A program made the translations under genes and the position numbers. The notes below the pieces were generated by a model. That model was not told the origin of the DNA. It searched no databases and worked only from the letters and a program-made list of their open reading frames with translations. From Pegoplata infirma (Eukaryota; Arthropoda; Insecta; Diptera; Anthomyiidae), in assembly GCA_963921195.1 (NCBI GenBank), contig OY992539.1:155714162-155778161 (forward strand): 64,000 nucleotides of DNA, read 5' to 3'. Each line of letters starts with the position of its first letter. Within the stretch, counting starts at the first letter, position 1. Of this stretch, positions 56,301-64,000 are shown one piece after another.

Positions 56301-56520
56301 ATTACAGCAAAAATAGCAAAAATTTTCTAAGTTAATTTTGATATTATTCTATGTAATTTTATACAAAAAAAATCAAAATTGTTGATGAGAAAAACAAATA
56401 ATAATAATTATAACAAAAATTAATTTAGATTTTTACCAAATTAAAATTATTAAAAAAACAAAACTTGGAAGATTGTTGCTAATTCTAATTTTAATATAAC
56501 CCAAAAGAAACAATTGAGAG

Positions 56521-57360
56521 TGTTTAATTCGGCTGTGCCGAATCTTTTATACCCTCCAACACGTTAAAAAAAAACAGTGGCGTCTTTTTTTTTTGGGGGG
56601 GGGGGGGGTTACGTCGGTGGGAGACAACCTTCCTGGATCCAACTGCAAGACTTTGAACTTCTTTTGACATAAAAATGTTTCGTTTGCTAAGCAAAAGTAC
56701 AAAAAACCTATAAAAAAATTGATTTTTTTTAGAGGTTTGTTTAGTTCTTAAGAGGGAAACTTTTTTCATCCTGATCCGATTTTGCCCATGATCGAACTTA
56801 ACCAGCCCAATACCATCCCAGCAAAAACTTGGTAATGACACATCATTACCATTCGAATTACTTAGTAATGACAGAAAATTACCTTTAGCATTATTTTGAA
56901 ATGTAAAATAAGGACTTATTAATAATGACTTACATAAGTCATTATAATAAAATAAAAAAATTTCAGAACTAGATTTTCACTTTTCGACTCACTGTACATT
57001 ATTTGAATAAAAATAAAATTAAATATTTTTTTTATTTTTAATTTTTTTTTTAAATAATTTTTTCATTACCTATAAGTATATATGTAATTAGTTATTAATA
57101 TTGGTTTGATAATCATTACATTTGGCACATTTGCTTGTAAATGTGATGGGAAAGGTAATTTGAATCAGAAGTAGTTATAACTTTTGAATTTCCCATTACA
57201 CATTTCATTACTTGGTAATGCAAGTTTTTGCTGGGATAAGACATATTCGTGCCAAATTTCAGGAGTCTAGCTCTTTTACTTTGGACTGTATCGTGTCTTC
57301 CACAGACGGACGGACGGACAGACGGACATCGCTAGAATGTCTTAAAATTGACTAGCTATT
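56521..57360 (-). mobile_element. TACCCTC-type repeat (reverse), split by a MITE
   Basis: ATTCGGCTGTGCCGAATCTT and TTATACCCTCCAACACG at 56527-56568 and GACGGACGGACGGACAGACG at 57305 are the two landmarks of the repeat in reverse orientation. A run of 10 T followed by 14 G is at 56585-56608. The long minus-strand frame 56524-56841 translates repeat DNA. Confidence 0.7.
56817..57235. mobile_element. 419-bp MITE, CCCAGCAAAAACTTG ends, word TAATGAC
   Basis: Ends CCCAGCAAAAACTTGGTAAT and, from the right, CCCAGCAAAAACTTGCATTA. AT flanks both sides (56815-56816 and 57236-57237). The subterminal regions repeat GTAATGAC and TTACCATT; the centre has AATGACTTACATAAGTCATT. Superfamily unclear. Confidence 0.78.
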
Positions 57361-57374
57361 TGATTGTTTTCCTT

Positions 57375-57593
57375 TTATTCTATTTGGTTAAATATCACAG
57401 ATTGTTTCTTTTGTATTGCTAAAGCTTTTATTTCCTTCCACATTTGTTTTTGATCTTTGGCATTGTTTATTTTATTGTTTATATAATTATTTTTCGCGTT
57501 TTCAATTTTTACTTTAAAAAGGTTCCTAACCGATCTATAGTTTGCCCATGCTTCAGTTGTGTTTTCAATCCTTGCTATTTGTTGTTTAAACAT
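57375..57593 (-). pseudogene. LINE ORF2 fragment (endonuclease-RT linker)
   Basis: The minus-strand frame reads AWANYRSVRNLFKVKIENAK then NNYINNKI and QMWKEIKALA. The Y-x3-R-N/K-x-K-A-K...W-K-x-I pattern is characteristic of the linker between endonuclease and RT in LINE ORF2 proteins. Neither catalytic domain is recognisable next to it. The start is arbitrary. Confidence 0.6.
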
Positions 57594-57599
57594 CTTAGC

Positions 57600-58269
57600 A
57601 AGTACTAAAAACCCAAAAAAAGGTACTTTGCCAGTATTAATACTACCTTATTACGTACTTTGCCAAATCTAGCCCGTTTGTATTTTTCTGCCTGGGTTCC
57701 TTTACATGGAAAAATTTCATTAACGTATATATTAGAGTTAATTTTGGAAATTTGATCTGCGGGTATCATCATTTTTTGAAATATTTAGGGGCACTAAAAA
57801 TAATGGCGGTATTTTTTTGGAAAAATATTCGCTCCTTAGGGTGGTTCAACGCATCTGAAAACGCGACTTTTGAGCTGATTTTTCTGCAGAGCAAAAACGG
57901 CTGAATATATCGCAAATCTGATCTCACCAGTCGATTCTACTTTGACCTCAATTTTCTCGAAGACATGACGTGATAGAAAAATTCGAAATCTAGATTCAGA
58001 ATCAGCATCGAAATGTTAATCGAAAACAAGTTTTATGATCCCAGAATATCATCCAAAAACATCACAAAAAAATGCTCTCAATAATGCACAAAAATTCGTT
58101 TTTTGTGAACTTTGACCTCAATTATCTCAAAAACCCGACGTTATGGAACATTTTGGAAACCATATTTGGAATCAGCGCTGACCCATCCAAAAATTTTTCA
58201 AATTTCGGTTAGCGTTTTATAATTTTGCCATTAGAAAAAAAACTTTCAAGCCTTATAACTTTTTAATGG
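57600..58269. other. No recognised gene; internal duplication
   Basis: Slightly GC-richer DNA with a weak repeat: TTTGACCTCAATTTTCTCGA at 57940 and TTTGACCTCAATTATCTCAA at 58121, each followed by GACG and GAAA-rich sequence. GTACTTTGCC occurs at 57630 and 57655. No element ends were defined. Confidence 0.5.
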
Positions 58270-58807
58270 GTTGTGAATCACAGACCTTTGAAGATTTAAT
58301 TCCCTAATTCAATTTCTTAAATCTGATTTAAAATAATTGAATTAATTCCCTGTTTCTATAAATCGAGAAGAATTAATTCATTATTTAATTCACTTAATTT
58401 CATTGCAAAGAATTAATTCTTTGATTTGATTAAATTGAATTAATACATTTTGATTTGAATCAACTGATTCAAATCACTTTGATTTGAATCAACTGATTCA
58501 AATCACTTTGATTTGAATCAACTGATTCAAATCACTTTGATTTGAATCAACTGATTCAAATCACTTTGATTTGAATCAACTGATTCAAATCACTTTTGAT
58601 TTAAATCAACTGATTCAAATCACTTTTGGTTTGAATCAACTTGATTTAAACTTTTTTCACTTAAATCAAACACTAAAAATGCACATTATAAAAATCTCAT
58701 CATGTCTGATTGCGTTAAAGTCATTGGAATATCGTCAATTTTAAATACACGCCATCAATAATCAACACTCCAAATTGTACAGTATTATTAAATGTGTACC
58801 TTTAGTC

Positions 58808-59240
58808 TAGAGTTGGGCGCTGGTCACGTGATTTTCGTGATTCAGGTGAATCACGCGTGAGTGATTTTTATTTCAATCACGTGATTGTGAGTGAGCGTGA
58901 TTTGAAAAAAAACTGAGTGAGTGAGTCATTTATTTTTTGCATGAGTTTGCGTGATTAGATTTTTTGATTTGCCCAATTTTTTTAAAATTTTTGTGAAAAA
59001 TTTTTTTTTTGATTTTTTTTTTTTTTTTTTGGTAAGAAAATTTTATTGCGTGAGTAGATTTTGCGTGATTCACGCGTGAGCGTGATTGAATCTGGCGTGA
59101 GTGTGAGTAATTTTTTTATTACTCACGTGAATAGTGAGTGAGCGTAAGTAAAAAATTATTGCGTGAGTGATTAGTGAGTGATCCGATTATTTTTTACGTG
59201 AGTGAATGTGAGTCAAAATCCACTCACGCGCCTATCTCTA
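58808..59240. mobile_element. 433-bp hAT-type element, word TGAGTGAG / TCACGTGA
   Basis: Ends TAGAGTTGGGCGC and, from the right, TAGAGATAGGCGC. The 8-bp TSD CTTTAGTC lies at 58800-58807 and 59241-59248. The body is GTGAGTGAG, AATCACGTGATT and CACGCGTGAG words. A related partial copy is at 63704-63940. Confidence 0.94.
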
Positions 59241-59382
59241 CTTTAGTCAATAACGAATTTGGCTCTTCAGCATAAAAATTCAGCATAAATTTAACACAAA
59301 AACAATTAATGATTAACATTTTTATTATACACATACACTTCCATTACATCGAAAAGTCGTGCATTATCCCACCCTTAATATA

Positions 59383-59593
59383 ATAATAATAATAGTTTTT
59401 GATCATATGATCAATTATTTTTATTTTTTCTTTCTATTTATTTACAACTCATTTTTAATAAATTCCACCTAACCGAGAACTGGTAACAATGACCGTCGTC
59501 TCGTTGTAGCGAAAAAAAACCAAGGGTTCTGGTGGGAATCGAACCCACGACCCCCACGTTGAAAGGCTAGCACGCTACCAACTAGCCTACGGG
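59383..59593 (-). mobile_element. tRNA-derived SINE, about 211 bp, ATT-repeat tail
   Basis: On the minus strand the head carries A box (GTAGGCTAGTTGGTAGCGTG) and B box (GGTTCGATTCCC, 59534-59545) sequences of a tRNA. The body ends in (ATT)n at 59383-59396. The 13-bp TSD CACCCTTAATATA lies at 59370-59382 and 59594-59606. The acceptor stem does not pair as in a functional tRNA. The minus-strand frame 59469-59765 is a read-through of this element. Confidence 0.9.
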
Positions 59594-60157
59594 CACCCTT
59601 AATATATATGTGCAAATTAATAAATGTTATATTAAAGCAATGTCTTGTATTTTTGTGATTCCTATGCATGTGGGCATAGGCTAAAAAATGCAGCTTGTGC
59701 GTTGCCAATAAAATGTTCACTATTAAATTCTGTTGCTTTGACTTTTGCTTGCTACTACCGCACAAGCATAAATGTTATAGTATGTGTGTGCGTGTGTAAA
59801 GTAAATACTTTGATTTAAGAAAAAAATGTTTAAATCAACTGATTCAAAACATTTTTGATTTGAATCAATTGATTTGAATCAATTGATTTGAATCAAATTG
59901 ATTTGAATCAAGTGAATTAATTCTTTTTTGATTTGAATCAAGTGAATTAATTCTTGTTTGATTTGAATCAAGTGAATTAAATCTTTATTTAAACAAGGAA
60001 TTAAACAAAAATTTAGTTAATTCTTTCAACAAATAGTTGAAATTAATTCTTTTGAATCAAATCATCAAGAATTAATTCCTTGATTTATAAATATGAATTA
60101 ATCTTTTTGCGAATCAAATCAAAAAGTGAATTAATTCTTCAAAGGTCTGGTTGTGAT

Positions 60158-60608
60158 AGAAAAGTGCCAATTTTCTTAGCAAAAACTGCCTCTTCATCGT
60201 GCATGATTAAAAAAATAATCTAAATTTAAAAAAAAAAAAAAATATATTTTTCCGCCCCCTGCTGTGGGTTATTGAAACTTTTTTAAGAGTTCAAAAAACT
60301 GCTATTCCCGGTGAAAAATGTTCGTATATGGAAACATATACGAGGATATATGGCTACATATATGAAGGTTTATGACCATATGAGGCATTCCCCACCAAAT
60401 GTCCCGCTACAGAAAAACATGTGTCCCGTAAATTTCTGAATAGGTTGTTTGGATAGCCCTATATATAACTAAGAAATTGCGTTTTTGGTTTTTCAAATTT
60501 TCGAAAACTGGGTTTAGGAGGCGTGGTCAAATATTGGAAAAATGGTAAAATTTGTGGCGAGTTGCCTTGATTAAATATTTATCACATTAAAACGGAATGC
60601 ACCACAAT
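60158..60608. other. No recognised gene
   Basis: Includes TATGGCTACATATATGAAGG and ATATGAGGCATTCCCCACCA, the latter recalling the end of the TGGGGCATTCC element. Nothing firm. Confidence 0.5.
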
Positions 60609-60616
60609 GTCAAAAA

Positions 60617-61254
60617 CATAGATGGGAATTTTTCATTACCATTAAAATTTAATTACCATTGGTTGATATCAATGGTAATGAAAAAATTTTCATTACCATT
60701 TAATGGTAATTAAATTTTTTTAATTGAAAAAATAATTACTAATGGTAATGAAATGCACCAATTGTTGAAAAACACCAATTATAATTGGTTTCAAAACCAT
60801 TGGTTTGCACATTTTTGTTTTTTTGAAAAGTTAAAAATTTAAACATCAAAGTATGTTTTTACAAAAAAATATGAAATGTTAAAGACAAAAAACAAAACGC
60901 AAATTAAAAATTCAAATATTGTGTTATACAAAGGCAAACAACGTGTGTTTTGTTTATAAAATGTGAAAAACTAAAACACCATATAACAAAAAACAACAGA
61001 TATTTCCAAATATTAACGATTTTGACAATATTGTGACGACTTTTACTAATGGTAATTATTTTTTTTAAGTGATGCCATACCAATGGTAATTATTTTTTTT
61101 TAATTTTCATTAGTAATTAAATTGATAAGTAATTTAATTGGTACAATTGATAAAACCAATGGTAATGAAAAAAATTTCATTACCATTGACATCAATTAAA
61201 TGGTAATTAAACCAGCAATTAATTGGTCCCTTTAATTAATTAGTCCCATCTATG
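60617..61254. mobile_element. 638-bp hAT-type element, word CATTACCATT
   Basis: Ends CATAGATGGGA on both sides as inverted repeats. The 8-bp TSD GTCAAAAA lies at 60609-60616 and 61255-61262. Both subterminal regions are saturated with AATGGTAATGAAA and TTTCATTACCATT (60630-60760 and 61045-61215). The unique centre is AT-rich. Confidence 0.94.
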
Positions 61255-61422
61255 GTCAAAAATTTACGTTCTTATATAGTTTTGAATGGGCTATCGATTA
61301 AAAATTTTTTTTTGGAAAATTTTCAGAACCCGTCCTGAAATTTTCCATTTTTTAAAAAAGTAAATTTATCAAAAATCCGGCCACTTTTTTTTTCTTTTTT
61401 ATTTATTTTTTTAAAAGTTTAG

Positions 61423-61711
61423 ATGTTTGTCCATCCACACAAAAAAAATCAGAAACACGTTCATCTTTTTTTTCGAGAAAATCGCATTTGAACTTTAAAT
61501 TTCATAACAATTTTGTTATTTGCTTGTATTTCTTTGTTTTAAAGTTGCGAATGAGTAATATTAATTGCATAAATATTCGTCATACGCTCTGTTGACACAA
61601 GAAAATACAAGCAAATTACTAAATTGTTATGAAATTTAAAGTTCAAATGCGATTTTCTCGAAAAAAAAGATGAACGTGTTTCTGATTTTTTTTGTGTGGA
61701 TGGACAAACAT
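61423..61711. mobile_element. 289-bp foldback MITE
   Basis: Arms of about 105 bp pair almost perfectly: ATGTTTGTCCATCCACACAA on both ends, continuing through CGAGAAAATCGCATTTGAAC. The centre (61530-61600) is unique. No certain TSD. Confidence 0.85.
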
Positions 61712-62469
61712 TTACGGTCAAATTCATAACGTTTTAAGATATGATAATAAAAGGTTTATAGGGAAAATTTGCTAAAACATTATTCAAAATCGTTTAAAAG
61801 CAACAAATTTATAAAAGGTTTATAGTAGGGTATAGTCATCAATAACCCTTCAATAAAGTTTGGAGTTGAGAAGTTTCTCATTTTGTGCTCGGCATTCAAT
61901 CTATAATTATCTAAACACTTAATGAAACATTCTCCTCCCTAGAATAGTTATATGCCATCAATTTCTATTCTATAAATCGAAGATATCTTCTACAATTACC
62001 ATATTTTGGATGTTTTCAATAAAAAATTGTCAAATATTTGTTAAAAATAAATTAAAATCAAATAAAACAAAATAGTGATGTACATTCAATCAAAACATAT
62101 TCGGTACTCGAATATTTTTTGTGCTCTTGGTATAAAATTACAATTATTTCGCTCTTACTTCTATTTGACTTCTATATAACGCTAAGAAAAACGTTTTAAA
62201 CAAATTTTTATTTCACACGAAATCTTTTCTAACTCTTTAATCTGCAAAAAAAATAAGTATTTAATTATGACTACCGAGTCAATCGATTCATGATTTTATA
62301 CATCACAAGCAATTAAATGAGAAATATAGCAAGGGTGTTGCCAACATTAAAACGCAAAATTATTAAACTGTTAAAGTACGTTTATGAATACAATTTTGAA
62401 ATAAAGGTTTATTATAGGCTTATTGTACTTTAACTATTGTGTGCTTTAAATCCAAATTACAATTGCCTT
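61712..62469. other. AT-rich stretch, no recognised gene
   Basis: No element ends, arrays or credible reading frames were found. Confidence 0.55.
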
Positions 62470-62770
62470 CCCGAGTAAAAATAATTTAATATGATCTTAT
62501 ATACTTTTATATAGTCATATTATTTCATATATGATCATGTGTGACACTATGTATTGCAAGATAAATTTATATAATAAATTTTGATGTGGGATTTTTTTAA
62601 GATATCGCCATACATAACTATATGTTGTAACATCTGGTCCCATGCATCATTTTAAATTTCTAAAATTTTTATATGAAATTTTATATGCCTCCATTATTTT
62701 TTAATTTTTTTAAGTTTTTTCCAAGAACATATTTTTATCGCAAATATTTTCAAAGTGTTTTATATAAAAT
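62470..62770 (+). mobile_element. CCCGAGT element, left end
   Basis: CCCGAGTAAAAATAATTTAA, then CTTTTATATAGTCATATTAT and CATCTGGTCCCATGCATCAT, nearly identical to 25065-25260. It is cut at 62770 by the next element. Confidence 0.8.
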
Positions 62771-64000
62771 CAAGGATGGGTACCAATTCGATAAAAGTAT
62801 TGGTATTGGTATTGGTTTTTAAAATTATATTAGTATTGGTCAGTGCTGTATGCTATGATTGAAATAACGAAACAAATAAATAACAATATTTTTAAAAAAA
62901 TATTCAAATAAGCGATTATTCAAATATTTTGAAAATGAATAATATTTATTTGCTATTATTTAAATAACGAAAAATTTAAATAATTTTTTCTGATTGATTA
63001 TTCAAACAAAAAAAATAAATTTTTCTTATTATTCAACAAAAATTTTTGAATAATTTTGGTTATTCACAAAAATATCAAATAAATAACGTATTATTCAAAC
63101 AAAAAAAAATAAATATTCTTGAAAATTTTGTGTTTGAAAAAGAAATGTATTTTTTTATTTTGTCATTTATTATACAGTGAAACATAAAATTATTCATACA
63201 AAATAGTTTTGTTTAAAATTAGCTTCTTTTAAAAAGTTTTATTTTTGAATTTTTAGGAGAATTGTTGTATAGAGAATGCTATTAAAACTATAAAAAGCCC
63301 AATTGAATTTCAGAAAAGCTAAGTTGTAATTTATAAAAAGTCAATTGAAATACAGAAAAGTTATGTTGTAATTCAGAAAATTCCAATTGAAATTCTTCTT
63401 TTCTGTCATCCTTCTCTCCCACTCTATTTTAAGCTTCACTGGTGATATTATTGTAGCTTTAATTTGAGGCCCCCAATTCATTATTAATACTCCTTCGCCA
63501 AGTCTATGATGGAGCACCAGGGGAGGGAGCCGGGGGACATTGAGGGACACCTTCCCACTCGTGATAAATGTTAGCAAATTCATTTATTATAATTTTTGCA
63601 ATAAAGCAAGGATGGATACCAATACCTTTTCAATACCAATACCCTTAAATAACAATTTTAATTGAAAACCAATACCGAAGAAAAACCAATACCTTTATTT
63701 GGGCGTGAGTTTGCGTGATTTAATTTTTGATTTTACTTATTTAATTAGAATTTTTTCATTTCTTGCAAAAAAAATTTTTAGCTGTTTTTTTTTTTGTAAG
63801 AAAATTTGTTTGCGTGAGTGGATCTTGCGAGACTCATGCGTGAGCGTGTTTGAATCTGGCGTGAGTTACGCGTGAGAAATTTTATTTTCAATCACGTGAT
63901 TGTGAGTGAGTGAAAAAAAAAGCGTTAGTGATTAGTAGGGATGAGATTTCCATGCAAATGCATGTTTTTTGTCGATATTCTAAAAACGATATCGACTAAT
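62771..64000. mobile_element. Stack of word-rich elements running off the window
   Basis: Left ends only: CAAGGATGGGTACCAATTCG at 62771 (word ATTGGT), CAGTGCTGTATGC at 62851 (words TTATTCAAATA and GAAATAACG), CAAGGATGGATACCAATACC at 63607, TGAGTTTGCGTGATT at 63707 (partial copy of the family at 58808) and TAGGGATGAGATTTCC at about 63945. No right ends lie inside the window. A GC-richer patch at 63400-63560 contains an 80-codon minus-strand frame with no recognisable domain. Confidence 0.6.

Larger units (their letters stand above)
58278..60149. mobile_element. hAT-type element, word TTGATTTGAATCAA
   Basis: CAGACCTTTGAAGATTTAAT at the left (58281) is matched from the right by CAGACCTTTGAAGAATTAAT (60149 backwards). 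GTTGTGA flanks both sides (58270-58276 and 60150-60156); the eighth base differs and three extra bases lie at the left end. The left part is a tandem array of about 30 bp (TTTGAATCAACTGATTCAAA, 58453-58630); the right part repeats AATCAAGTGAATTAATTC. A hAT and a SINE are nested in the centre. Confidence 0.8.

Noticed and set aside
56585..56608. Run of 10 T followed by 14 G as a regulatory or quadruplex signal
   Set aside because: A single homopolymer junction in a degraded repeat; it may be slippage or sequencing error and has no supporting context.
59520..59593. Possible tRNA gene on the minus strand
   Set aside because: Flanking 13-bp duplications and an ATT tail identify a SINE; cloverleaf pairing is incomplete.

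Overview
The window looks like repeat-dense intergenic or heterochromatic DNA from a fly. It is very AT-rich, every recognisable protein fragment belongs to a transposable element, and no intact host gene could be identified. The dispersed repeat that begins TATACCCTCCAC, carries a GTCCGTCCGTCTGTCTG stretch and ends near GGGTATTCATAGATTCG...CTACTTG is, as I remember it, typical of higher (calyptrate) flies. That placement is inference; the species is not identified.

Layout. 1-5160: a 177-bp satellite arranged as a large palindrome, interrupted once by a 245-bp MITE. 5170-6350: a 5'-truncated LINE. 6355-7520: A/T low complexity. 7520-17350: a mosaic of small DNA transposons, including a Transib-like element sitting in another element's terminal repeat, a Tc1/mariner-like MITE, the first of two Harbinger-like MITEs and a tRNA-like SINE head. 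17350-20842: a 3.5-kb foldback element with a hAT in its right arm. 20930-24830: more MITEs and a hAT transposase relic. 24850-32792: a nest up to four levels deep (AT-rich CCCGAGT element > LINE > 5.1-kb hAT > 0.8-kb hAT). 32926-35597: a 2.7-kb hAT foldback built round a 193-bp array. 36241-41273: a Foldback (FB)-like element with ~21-bp repeats. 41640-49430: CCCGAGT copies, hATs and a MITE nested in a MITE's TIR. 49433-55791: a Helitron-like element made almost entirely of a ~130-bp array. 55800-64000: CCCGAGT, TACCCTC, hAT and SINE insertions.

Many boundaries are fixed by target-site duplications readable on both sides: 8 bp (hAT type), 5 bp (Transib type), 3 bp TAA/TTA (Harbinger type), TA (Tc1/mariner type) and A^T without duplication (Helitron type). 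Several insertions have an internal control, because a neighbouring satellite unit or the partner TIR shows the empty site.

The most unusual general pattern is a set of hAT-type elements whose interiors are largely one short, often palindromic word in both orientations (GTACTGAT, CCGGTTAACCGG, GGTCTACCCGGGTAGACC, GGTAACGG, TGAGTGAG, TTGATTTGAATCAA, CATTACCATT, GCATATTTT). Each family uses its own word. One such element also carries the C-terminus of a hAT transposase. All lengths and identities were read by eye; nothing was searched against a database.
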